From Agapetus fuscipes (lineage: Eukaryota > Arthropoda > Insecta > Trichoptera > Glossosomatidae), in the NCBI GenBank assembly GCA_951799405.1, contig OX637339.1, positions 16,988,001-17,052,000 of the forward strand: a stretch of DNA of 64,000 bases. The letters are read 5' to 3'. Position numbers and translations under genes: made by a program. The notes below the pieces were generated by a model. That model was given only the letters and a program-made list of their open reading frames with translations, was not told the origin of the DNA and made no database searches. Each line of letters opens with the position of its first letter. Within the stretch, counting starts at the first letter, position 1. Below, piece after piece: positions 33,501 to 46,400 of the stretch.

Positions 33501-34373
33501 TGCACCATCGTCATAAGCACTGTCACCACAACCAGGGATAGGTCTTGGCCGTCTTGATCAATAGCCAAAGTCACTAGCGATCTACAAAAACAGTTGTGGA
33601 TATGAAATTATACACAACGTTATCAACAGTAAACAATCCCTGATAGCAACATTTGAAAGGAGGATTATCAGAACTCTCTACAGTCCAGTGAGAGATAAAA
33701 ATGGTTGACGTCTACTAATCTAATGTAATCTAAGTTGCAAAGGTATGTTACATTGGAGATTCACATTACATGCATTCTGACAAGCAGACACGTACAAGTT
33801 CCCGCTTGCACATGCCTCATGTGAACCTACAACATAAAAACCAAATCTCAAATAGACATACACCCTGCAACTCTCGCCGTCCTTCCCTGAAGCAGGGGTG
33901 ACATTGGCAAAGTGAACCATTTCTACAGCATGGGTGGTCAGCCGCATACCAACCTATAAGTCAAGGAACAACCTCCACAATCAATGAAAATCTGATTACT
34001 AGTTTGTAGCATAATGAAATTCTGAACATTTTTTTTTTTTTTTTTTTTATTTTTTTTTTTTTATTTAATATAAGACATTTTAAGTACATACATTACATTT
34101 TTCAAACTTATTTCTATTACATAGTATTCATTTGTTTTATATGCTATACCTCACCAAAAAGAGTCAAAGCTCTTGTGTGTGGTGAGGGATTCACAATTAA
34201 TTTAGTCAATATGAATGAAGAGATCTGATATGTGGAGAAATCAAATTAAAATAAAAAAAAAACTGTATAATAAACAATGCAAATATATAAACATAGATAA
34301 TATAGGCAAGTAGGTACCAAAGTATAATAAATAAAAACATACATACATATGATTTATAGAGGTCTACTAATGA

Positions 34374-34419
<46 letters not shown>

Positions 34420-37400
34420 CTGTCAAAAATGTTCGGATGCCCTTTATTATTTAAACAATTCATTAATTTGATTGCATTATCTATTGCAGGCTCTTCTGCT
34501 GCGAGAATGTGTGGTCCTCCTTCACACAGATGGAGAGAAGTACATCCTCAAGCCCATACCGCAGGCCACACAGCAACTGCTGAGTCCTGTCATCTTCTGG
34601 TAACTATACATCACTCCTCCTTATAGGGTTAGCGCCATTACGTAATAACAGAGAGAAGCGGAAACTAACATACTGAATTGATACATACTTTATGTTCCCA
34701 CTTGCGTTTCTCTCCTGTCAAACGTTGCAGTGGTGCCCCCAATGTACGGCGGCAACAATTACAAATATGACGCATTAAATATCACAATAGTTGTAATGAA
34801 ATGAGTGATAAAATTAAAATATGAATATACACCTTGAAAGTATGAAATACTGACACCAATTTTGACGATCACAATATTTATAACGCGTGTTATCTGTCAA
34901 CTCTAGCTATTTCCAGTCTAATCGGCAGCCATTATTTGCAATGGTACCAACATTCAAGATTTTTTTTTCATTCTACCGAGTTTTTTGTTCATATGGAAAT
35001 GCAACTGTGAAGTTCTTTGTTCTCTTTCTAACTAATGACCATTTTCGTAAGTAAGTTGAGACAGATATATATGTCTATTTTTGTTAAAATAATTTCTTGT
35101 CCACAGATATTATAAGTCAATGGTTAGCGCCATTACGTAATAACATATCTAATCTAATCTAAGCTGCAAAGATATGTAACATTAAGGATTCACATTATAT
35201 GCATTTTTACAAGCAGACACGTATGTTGTCGGTGTTATGGCCGAGGGAGCCAAGTAGACCGATCGTTCTAGCGTGTTTAGAATGGAACAACGTTGGATCG
35301 GTCCCCGCTTGGGTCATTTGACCATAACTTTGACCCTGGTTCAACAGATGTTATTGTGTAATTATTAGTTCATTAAAATAAACAATGATATTAATACCTG
35401 TTTCTGGCCAGGCAAAAAAGGTTGGTGAATTGCGTTCCTCTTAACAAATCTATTTTTTTTAATAAAAAAAAAATGTATGAGTTTGAGCTTAAATATGCCG
35501 CATGTGAACCTGTGAGGTACCTCGTACAATATAAAACCCAATCTCAAATGATCATAAGCCCTGCAAATCTTGCCGACCTTCCCTGAAACAGGGGTGGCAT
35601 TGGCAAAAGTGAACCAATTTTTACAGCACGGCGGATCAGCCTCATACCAACCTATTAGTCAAGCCCTACTTGAATGGAAAAAATAAGAGGATCATCCCTA
35701 TGGATGAAATATGAAAATTAAATTAAGTATTAATTAGAAGCAAAAGATGAAAAATAAACAGGAATAAGTTATAGATTATGACATGTAAAATTATACATTT
35801 ATTTTAATCAAATTTCTGAACATTTTTTCAATAATTTATTTTCTAGGCCCATCCTGTTCAGGCCGAATGCAGCTGTTCAAAATGGCTTCTTCCTCGTCAG
35901 CACCAACAGCTACCAGATGTATGAACTGTCGGCCGGATCCAAAGCTGAATACACTGCGTGAGTGACTGTGTATTTATCTCATCTAGTTAATTTATCACAA
36001 GGTTAATTTATCACGCAAAGTTAATTTATCAAATCATTTTGTAACAAAGTTAAGTTATTACAAGGTTAATTTATCACATCATTTTGTAACAAAGTTAAGT
36101 TATTACAAGGTTAATTTATCTTGCAATGTTAATTTATCACATCATTTTGTAACAAAGTTAAGTTATTACAAGGTTAATTTATCTTGCAATGTTAATTTAT
36201 CACATCATTTTGTGACAAAGTTAATTTATCACATCATTTTGTAACAAAGTTAAGTTATTACAAGGTTAATTTATCACGCAAAGTTAATTTATCTCATCAT
36301 TTTGTAACAAAGTTCAGTTATTACAAGGTTAATTTATCACATCATTTTGTAACAAAGTTAAGTTATTACAAGGTTAATTTATCTTGCAATGTTAATTTAT
36401 CACATCATTTTGTGAGAAAGTTAATTTATCACATCATTTTGTGACATAGTTAATTTATCACAAGGTTCATGTAACTTGCAAAGTTAATATATCACATCAT
36501 TTGTGGCATAGTTAATTTATCATGCCAATTTAATTTATCACACTTTGTTTGCTCACTTATCACATCATTTTGTGACAAAGTTAATTCATCACACTACATT
36601 AAATTATCACATCATTTTGTGACAAAGTTAATTCATCACACTACATTAAATTATCACATCATTTTGTGGCAAAGTTAATTCATCACACTACGTTAACTTA
36701 TCACATCATTTTGTGGAGGAAGTCAAGTTATCAAACTGTAATTGATCACACGTAATGAATTCATCACACCAAATCAATCAAATATCTTAATATTTCCTTC
36801 CAGTTGGGCCAAGATGATGGATGAGAACGCCAGGTCAGCGGAGCACCCCATCAGCAGTGTGGAGGAGGCTCCCCCGCTGCCCAGTGAACCTCCTCCAGTG
36901 GCAGCTCTGGCCGAGGGCAGCGTGCCCAACGGCAACAAGGAGCCACAGGGGGAGACAGATGCGGAGAAACCTGCTGGGAACGAGGACGATGGACAGATAA
37001 GGTGGGTGCTTCAAGCATAGATATGCAACTGCTTAGAATTTGACATAAACGGGCGAAGGTAGGACTGGTATCAACAGAAATTAAGGTGAGTTTAAAAAAT
37101 TATGTTGGTATTTAAAAAATAATATTGTTTCCTTACAAATATTGATACTAAGGACCGGTCCGTAGTTCAGTGGTAACACTTCGGACTCTGAATGGAAGGT
37201 TGTGGGTTCGAATCCCAGCAGAGCACAGAAAATATACCATTTATATTTTCAAATTTGCTCTTCGCTGGGATGAAAAATTTATAAACCTGTACCAAAGACC
37301 GTTCACCAAAGGTCCATCCAGCCTTACAGCAACTGGTTCTTGCTTGAGAATTGGCGCTTTGTAGCGACGACGACCAAGCTCGTAAAAAGGTTGATAGCTC

Positions 37401-40400
37401 AATTGGTAGAATGCTTGCATTACATACCGAGAGCAAGGGTTCGATCTCAAGGTTTACTCAGCCTTCGCATGAAATGAGAACCAGCCCCCCCGGGAGCTAG
37501 GAAACCCCCACTTCAACTGAAAGTGGTTGGTGTGAGGCCGGCCCCCTTACCCGTAAAAATAAATAGGTCCCGAATCGCCACATGCGACCCCTTCAGGGAT
37601 AACACAGGCAAGAAGTTACACTTTTTGTGTGGCTTAGCTGCGTTAAGAACACAGAGAGCTCAAAATATACAAATGAGGTTAAAAAATATACTAGCTCTTC
37701 TTCTACTTGCAAGACCTATTACTGGAATGAGCACCGCAGTCCTTGTGGTTTGTGTCTCCGCTACTCAATAAGGCTACCACCACGGCTGCCAAATGTAAAA
37801 CTCAGAAACCTAAATCTATAGATATATCTGAGTTGCAAGAGTATATTGACATTTAAGGCTCATATTTCATGTATGCCTACAAGCAGCCACATGTAAATTT
37901 ATGCTTACACATGCTGCATGTGTACTTGCAAAATAAATCAATCCTCACATCAACCAAGTCTCTCTGAGACCGTGGTGGTATTGGCAAAAGTGAACCAGGT
38001 TTGTACAGCATGGGAGACAGCCTCATGTGGAATTTTCTGGTTTCTTTACAGTATGTGTGGTCAGCCCCATAATGTAGCCTGTATGAAATGTTGTACTTTC
38101 TTGTTTCCAGTGGTGCGCTGCAGACGGTGGTAGGCGAGGAGGAAGGTGCCCGGGAGGACAGTCCTCATGATGTGGCCGAGGGCCTCCTGCCCCCGCAGGT
38201 GCTGAGCATCATCTCACACCCTCCAGCCTACACGGCGCACATACAGCTCGCCCCGGAAGGTCAGTCCTTGCTTGCTCCCTTCACATTCATCATTATTTCT
38301 TTATTTATTTAACCGCCCTACCTTTGGGTTATTATTAAAAAAATATGAAGAAACATTGGGTTTTTATTCAATAGTTTTCGCAGAATCACAGATTCGCAGC
38401 GTGAAATGTATGGGACAGACGAAAATTCCCCAAAAACGTTTGTTAGCTTCGGCTGACCTTGAAACACTAAACGCAATAACGCAGGAACAAACTTGATGTA
38501 TATGAACGTATGGAATCTATTCGTGGGTTTTCGAGTGTAGACATTTTTTAGCATGAACGTAAGTGACACGCCTTGTTGCGTTTGGGCGACAATATAGCGA
38601 ATGCATCATTTGTATGAGTAGGGCAGTTAAAATAACACAAACAAGACAACATGACAGTTCTAGACCATATACAGTGGAACCTCTCTTAACGGGCACCTCT
38701 CATGACGAGTAATTTGCATAACAAGGAAAAAAAAGTGAAAAAATTGCTCCCTTAACGAGTGACGCAGAAAGGGGAAGTCACATAACGTATGACGCACTTG
38801 TGAACCGGGACGGGATACGAATAATATTGAAGAGCTTGTGGAAGAGCACAATCAAGAGCTGACCACTGACGAGCTTATGTAGTTGGATCTTATTTCACAG
38901 CAAGAAGCTTCTGAATGAAGGAGAGTTTGTTAGTGGAGGAGAAGGAAGTAGCAGAGCAACAATCTTCTGGTGCAGTAGGAGAAATGCTGAAAGCATGGGA
39001 AACTGTTTCATCATACATTGAGAAGCATTAAGGCCAGATTTTAGAATTCTGCATCAACATCTTTGTTCGTAATAAAAAAAAAATGAAAAACAGCTAATCC
39101 TAAAAATAAGTCTAATAATATCTAACACTTTGCAGAGCGTCTTCGTCGGGCGGAGGAAAAAGTGTCTCAGGCTCTTATAGAAGCTGCCGAGGCGGCTGAA
39201 GAAGCTTCTGGAGGGAACCCCCTGCATCGCCAGGCCCTGAGGCATCTCATCGGGGACAAGGTGGTCGCTGGGGACAAGATGGCTGCCGGAGACAAGATGG
39301 CTGCCGGAGACAAGATGGCTGCCGGGGACAAGATGGACAGGGGAGAGACGGAACCACATCTTACAACAGAACAACTCCTGGTGGAGGCTGTATCTCATGG
39401 TTAGTTTATTTATGTTGTTCCGTTATTAGGGTTCTTTAGCTCCTTTTTAAAATTCAAAATGCAAACACAACAAAGCTGCGCATATAGTGTAACTTCTTGC
39501 CACATCATCTTTGAAGGATTGCAAGCTTTTTTTAAGGAAGCCTGTGCAGAAGACTCATTAGATTTGAGAGACTCTAGGGGTCTATGCCACTTGTTGTAGT
39601 GCCGTAGAGGTGTTGGTGATGTGGCGGTTGATGTCTTGATCCTTTGTAGCAGGGCTGTTAGCTGTGTAGTGTTGCATGCAAATTGTGATTTGGTACCTAT
39701 TTATTTTTACACGTAAGGCTTTACGCCAACCTTCTCAGTGGAAGTGCCAGTTTTCCCAGCTCCTGAGCCACTTGTTCTTATTTCTTGTGAAGGCTGAGTA
39801 AACCTTGCCTTGAGATCTCACCTTACATTTTATTTTCCAGTGGACAAGCTGACTGAGGTGCTGGTGCGCCTGCTGCGCCCCCCTCCGCCCCCCTCAGTGT
39901 CCCCCGTGCTGGGGGCGGGGGTGTGCGCCATGTCCCGCTGTGGCGTGCACACAGACTACGGACTCTGCGACGCCTGTCACGCCCGCCACCTCAAGTACTC
40001 CTCCTCCAGTGCCTCCGAGGAAGGCACCATACACAAGGTAGGAGCTTGGATGATTGGCATTTATTTATTTAACAAGTATGTACAGGACTGACAGTGAGAC
40101 ACCGTAACGTCACAATACATATAACATGATAAACACAAAAGAACGTTAAAAAAAAGGAACACATCGTGTTTTACATTAATTTTTATGGGAAAATTAGTTT
40201 CTCTTAACGACTGTTTCACATAGCGAGTGAGATTCTAGAATGAATTATGCTCGTTATGAGAGGTTCCACTGTATTTTATGTTACAAATACTATCATGAAC
40301 ATTTACAGGCCCAGTTGATCAGGCAGTTCAAGCAGGAGCAGTCTGCTGCAGCCGCGGCGGCCTTGAACAACGGTGACCCTCCCCTGGACCCCGACTGTCC

Positions 40401-43400
40401 TCCCCCTCTGCCCGAGCGCCCCCCAGGACTGTCCCTGGTGTCTCCAGTGGGAGACACAGCTCCTGCTGCAGAGGAGAGCATGGACAGCGTGGTCATACTC
40501 GAGGAGATGGGAGAATCCAGCACTGATGTACCTAATGGTGAGAAATGGCGTTTTTTTTCAATTTGGTGTTCATCAAGGTTCCCATCTGGTCCCCATTCTA
40601 TTTATAGTGAAATGTTATTTATTATTTTTCTTCCTCAAAGAATAACTGTCTCAAGAGAAGAATGAATTAATGCAGTAAAAAATGGTAAAAAAAAATCACT
40701 TTGGTGTTAGGTAAAGCACTCATTGACTCCCTATTTTATTTGCCATAATTTTGCTAAAAGTACCCTTAGAATGACAAGGTGTTACAAAACACACTTGCAA
40801 TGAAATCACCAGCATCATCATTATGAATTGACTTTTCAGATTCAGATGAGACAGTGACTGCGCAGTCAGGGCTGGGTCTGCGCCGTGTCCTGTCCCTGCT
40901 GGTGCAGCGCCTGCCTCCCGCTGAGCAGGAGAACCACCTGCTGAGGGCGCGCCTGCAGCAGGCGGAGCACAGGATACAGAGGCTGCACCACATGCATAAA
41001 GGTACAACTACTTCTCAGTCAGGGCTGGGTCTGCGCCGCATCCTGTCCCTGCTGGTGCAGCGCCTGCCTCCCGCTGAGGAGGAGAACCACCTTCTGAGGC
41101 AAGCCTGCAGCAGGCGGAGCACAGGATACAGAGGCTGCACCACATGCACAAAGGTACAACTACTTCTCAGTCAGGGCTGGGTCTGCGCCGCGTCCTTTCC
41201 CTGCTGGTGCAGTGCCTGCCTCCCGCTGAGCAGGAGAACCACCTGCTGAGGGCGCGCCTGCAGCAGGCGGAGCACAGGATACAGAGGCTGCACCACATGC
41301 ACAAAGGTACAACTACTTCTCAGTCAGGGCTGGGTCTGCGCAGCGTCCTTTCCCTGCTGGTGCAGTGCCTGCCTCCCGCTGAGTAGGAGAACCACCTGCT
41401 GAGGGCGCGCCTGCAGCAGGCGGAGCACAGGATACAGAGGCTGCACCACATGCACAAAGGTACAACTACTTCTCAGTCAGGGCTGGGTCTGCGCCGCGTC
41501 CTTTCCCTGCTGGTGCAGTGCCTGCCTCCCGCTGAGCAGGAGAACCACCTGCTGAGGGCGCGCCTGCAGCAGGCGGAGCACAGGATACAGAGGCTGCACC
41601 AAATGCACAAAGGTACAACTACTTCTCAGTCAGGGCTGGGTCTGCGCCGCGCCCTTTCCCTGCTGGTGCAGCGCCTGCCTCCCGCTGAGCAGGAGAACCA
41701 CCTGCTGAGGACGCGCCTGCAGCAGGCGGAGTACAGGACACAGAGGCTGCACCGCATGCATAAAGGTACAACTACTTCTCAGTCAGACGTTCACAATATT
41801 CAGAACATCTCTACAACAGAAAATGGCTGTCAGATTGCTAGAGGAACTATTGTATTGTGGCCATTGCTTTCTGCAGATAAAAAACAATTTATTTTACTTA
41901 AATATAAAGATAAACTGGTATTTATAAGTGAAATGCATCTCCAAATTTTTTTTGCAACGATTTCTCAAAGGATTGCTTTTTTAATGTTTTTTTTTTCCTA
42001 CATAGTAGGGAACCCACCTGTTGGCAATCGGAACATTGCCGATTGACTGAATTTGGATTTTTTCCAATGCGTTAGCTCATTCCTCAAACCTCAAATGAAC
42101 ATAACCTTTATATGACACAGTTGCTGACTTTTCCTGAAACCGAGGTTTTTGTAAAAATGGAAAATAAGATTTTTGTAAGGAACGGATCAGCTTCATACCA
42201 ATGTAAGGATGCAAATAAGCTACACAAATATTTTACAGAGTGGACGGTGTATTAGACAAGTGGAGCATATTTATTTTTTCCACAAGTAAGCTGACCGCCC
42301 TTACGCCAGCCACTTCAGTTGAAGTGGGCTCTTCCCAGTTTTTGAGGGCGCTGGTTCTCACTTCTTGTGAAGGCTGAGTCAATTATTTTATTGGATATAT
42401 TGCACTTATTTTATTCACGGTTTCCTTTTACAGATTGCTGTACTAAAGAACAGACCCTCAAACAAGACGCGGCCACCCTAGAAACCATCAACAACTCTAA
42501 TTCAACAGTGAGTCCTACAACATTCTGATTGTTACTAACTCTGATGTATGGAAGTGAGACATGGACGATCAATCAAAGCAAAGTAATTAAGTATGTAAGG
42601 TAAAAATGGCTTATTTAATAGGAATGACGGGTAAGACGCTGAATGATACGGTCCGAAAGGACTAGGCTACGAATGAGTGGATTGTGAACGAGAATATGAG
42701 AGTGAAAAAAGTTGCATCATATGTAAAGTTTAGTTGGATAGAATTTAAGAGAAAGGGATTTCCTTTGTTTCTTTATATTTACCTCATTTTTTAAAAATTC
42801 CTAGATTATGTGTTCTGAGAGATGTCTGGAGTCCATATTATGAGAGAAACAATCACTTTTCCCCTTTTATGTGGTTTTTTAGTCTATTCCTGGGTCTTTG
42901 ATTTGCACTTTTTTACACTTTAGGCACTTTCTACTCTATGGTCGCTTTTTCCCCATTTCCTGTTCCCTATTTCCAGTTTCCCCATAACCCGGTCGCAATT
43001 TTTTACATAAAGCGTCATTTTCCCCTTGTGGTCACATGTCAGTTGATTTTACCTTCGAAAATTTGAGTGAATTGACAATATTCCTGGGCAAAAACATTTA
43101 AAAGAGTGTTATTTTACCATCTTGTGTCCTTGTGAACAATTAAAAACTAAAACAGGTGATATTGTGGTGGTTAAAAGTTCGCATACGTATTTTTGTTGGT
43201 TATGCCACGCTGTCATATTTACGAAAAACGTTTTTCGTTATTTTAACGGAGTTTTTACTTTATATAACATCAAAATCAATGTTATGAGTTGTGATAACAA
43301 TAAAGGGCAACCTCTCGACGAAATCTCACAGGATTCAGGTGATGCGTCACTAAAACGCGGATATGACACTTCGGAATCAGGTTCACCGCCGCGGCGTCAG

Positions 43401-46400
43401 AAACGGCTGAGGGTTGTCTTGGACCCAAGGATAGATTATCTGGTTTCCCACATCGTGATGCTGACGAACGCAGTTTTCGGTGACTGGCCCGCCAGTTCTA
43501 TGGGAAATCTCGTTGAATCGGCGGCAGGAAACTCTTCCAGCAACTTCCTCTAACAACCTTCGGGACTGGAAGAGAATGAGGAGGCCCAGGAAGAGCTACT
43601 GCTGAGCTTCCAGGAAGCCGCCACAACGGTGGAAGAACCAGCTCACCCCAAGGCCAAGAGCAACAGGGTCGAAGCGCTCCAAAGGCTCCAGCACTTCGAC
43701 AGTGAAAACTGGGCCGGAGTAAGGTACGCCGAGGTACAGAAAAAGTACCTGGCAGAACCGGCGTTCGTCGACCTGGCAGTGAACGATGAACTTCGCCAGT
43801 GCGACGTAAGCTCCCCTATTCAGGCGAGCGGTCGTTTGCAGCCATGTCCCACGCCCTCCTCATCCAGAAAGAGGAGTTCCAGTCTGGGCTTCAGACCTTG
43901 GTCAACTGGGGAGCCCGGAGCGACACGACCTTGGCGAGGAAAGCCCTTTTCGAAAAGGTCAAAACGCTGTTCGCTCTGGACTCGCCATACCAGAAAGTCT
44001 CGGAAGACATCCTCCAGACGGTATGGGGGAGGCGGACAGAGGCCCTCCAGTTCCGCAGGAAAGCTGTGCTAGGGCATGTTAAGGAAGAGCATGTGAGAGA
44101 ACACTTGTTTGGCAAAGACAGTCTCACGTCTTTTTTCTCTAGAGTGGGGACCACCGACAAATTGTCAGTGAAGACCCAGTGCCCTCAACCCAGCACCTCA
44201 TCGAAACCGCACGTTCCAGTACAGAAAAGGAATCAGTTTTTTAGAGGGCAGCAACGACCCACTGCGGAAAGCAATCGAGGCCTTAGAGACGCTCCAAATT
44301 TCTCTTCAAGAGGAAAAAGGGCAGGGAATAACACACGGTCAGGAAATCTCAAAGGAGACAGAAGGAGGCATCCACGAAAATGACAAGAAACCATTTCGCA
44401 GAGGATGCTTGAAGTCCTCCCTACAGGTTTGGACGTCACTCGGAACACCAAACCACATCCTCAAGATGATAATCGGAGTAAGAATACCTTTCATCTCAAT
44501 TCCCCCTCTGATATTACCACACAAAAAGACCTTAATGCTATACCAGACGAGTCCTTCACCCGAAATGGACTCTCAAATAAAGGAAATGACCGAATTCGGC
44601 GTTATAGAGGCCGCGGAGTCATCTCCCAGCTTCTTATCAAAAATTTTCCTAACACCCAAATCGGACCGTTCCTCGAGAATGATTTTCAACCTGAAATCGT
44701 TAAACTTCTTCCTGGACCCGGTTCCGTTCAAACTCATAGCCACTACAAAGTGCCAGAGTTTCTGCAGCCAAACAATTGGTTGTCGAAAATAGACCTATCG
44801 CAAGCCTTCTTTCATCTCCCAAGTGCACAGAAACATTGGAGATTTTTGCGACTGGTCTATCGAGGAGAATTACTTCAGATGACAAGTCTGCCCTTTGGCC
44901 TTTCATCTGCCCCCAGAATGTTTGCAACCCTTACAAATTGGGTAGCCCAACTACTGAGGCGACGAGGTATTCGGACAATCGTTTATCTCGACGACTTCCT
45001 CCTTGCGAGCCAATCCAAGGACGATCTTTGTCGGCAATCGCATCTAGCAGTAGATATCCTACAATCTCTGGGGTGGTATGTAAATCTCCAGAAGTCAGTG
45101 CTCTTCCCCACTCAACAATTAGAGTACTTGGGAATCGTTTGGGACACGCACAACAATTGCAAATTCCTTTCTTACCGGAAGCAAGAGGCATTGTGCCACT
45201 CACTTCGAGCAATACTGACTTCTCGAAAATGGTCCTTAAAACTGGCGGAAAGTCTCCTAGGAAGACTAAACTTTGCCAGCTTCATGGTCGCCTCCACTGC
45301 AGACAATTGCAGATAGCGAGCAGGCCACTGAAGCATCTGTCACCAAGTAGGTCTTTCTTGCCGGAAGCAAGGGGCATTGTGCCACTCACTTCGAGCAAGA
45401 CTGACTTCTCGAAAATGGTCCTTAAAACTGGCGGAAAGTTTCCTAGGAAGACTAAACTTTGCCAGCTTCATGGTCGCCTCCACTGCAGACAATTGCAGAT
45501 AGCGAGCAGGCCACTGAAGCACCTGTCACCAAGTAGGTCTTTCTTACCGGAAGCAAGAGGCATTGTGCCACTCACTTCGAGCAATACTGACTTCTCGAAA
45601 ATGGTCCTTAAAACTGGCGGAAAGTCTCCTAGGAAGACTAAACTTTGCCAGCTTCATGGTCGCCTCCACTGCAGACAATTGCAGATAGCGAGCAAGCCAC
45701 TGAAGCACCTGTCACCAAGAGGGTCCATACAAATGACCGAGGACAGCTTACAAGAAATAGAGTGGTGGATAGGGAATGCGAACGAATCAAGTTCCATCCA
45801 CAGGGAAACCTTCGGACATTTCTTGACAACAGATGCGTCAGACTCAGCTTGGGGAGCAACTCTGGACGACTTGATGCTGTCAGGACAGTGGACCGTTCAA
45901 CAAAAGAAGTAGCACTCCAACCGAAAAGAGTTGTTCGCTGTTTTTGCAACCCTGCAACGCACAGCGCACGACCTTTCCGGCTCCGAAATTCTGGTACAAT
46001 CAGACAACAAGACAGTAGTCGCCTACATCCGCAAGGAAGGGGGCACCAGATCCAAAACACTCCTAAATCTTACCCGAGATCTGTTGACTCTGGCAGACCA
46101 ATGGGAAATCTCGCTAACAGCGCAGTACCTACCGGGAAGATACGGAGACGCGGATCACCTATCAAGAGAAAGATCCCCTCCAGAGTGGCATCTCTTACCA
46201 ACAGCAACGAAGGCCATTTTCAATCATTTCGGAGTACCAGATATAGAGCTGTTCGCATCCACCATGGCACACATGAGTTCAACTTACGTGTCCAGAGACT
46301 CCACAGACTCATGCGCAATCTTTCAAAACGCCTTCAGTCGGCACTGGCTCTACAATGTGGGTCGGATATTTCCTCCGCCAAACCTTATACCGAGGATCCT

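Noticed and set aside
35985..36775. Possible CRISPR-like array
   Set aside because: The units are directly adjacent, variable and without unique spacers, in an intron of a eukaryotic gene.
37154..37225. Possible tRNA gene with GGGTTCGAATCCC
   Set aside because: It is the head of SINE2. The 3' side lacks a tRNA acceptor-stem match and leads into the repeated SINE2 body.
41144..42046. Long open frames that would encode several coiled-coil repeats
   Set aside because: They arise because the duplicated exon unit is 153 bp. A 1-base deletion and a stop in other units, plus intron-like sequence after 41765, argue against a continuous protein.
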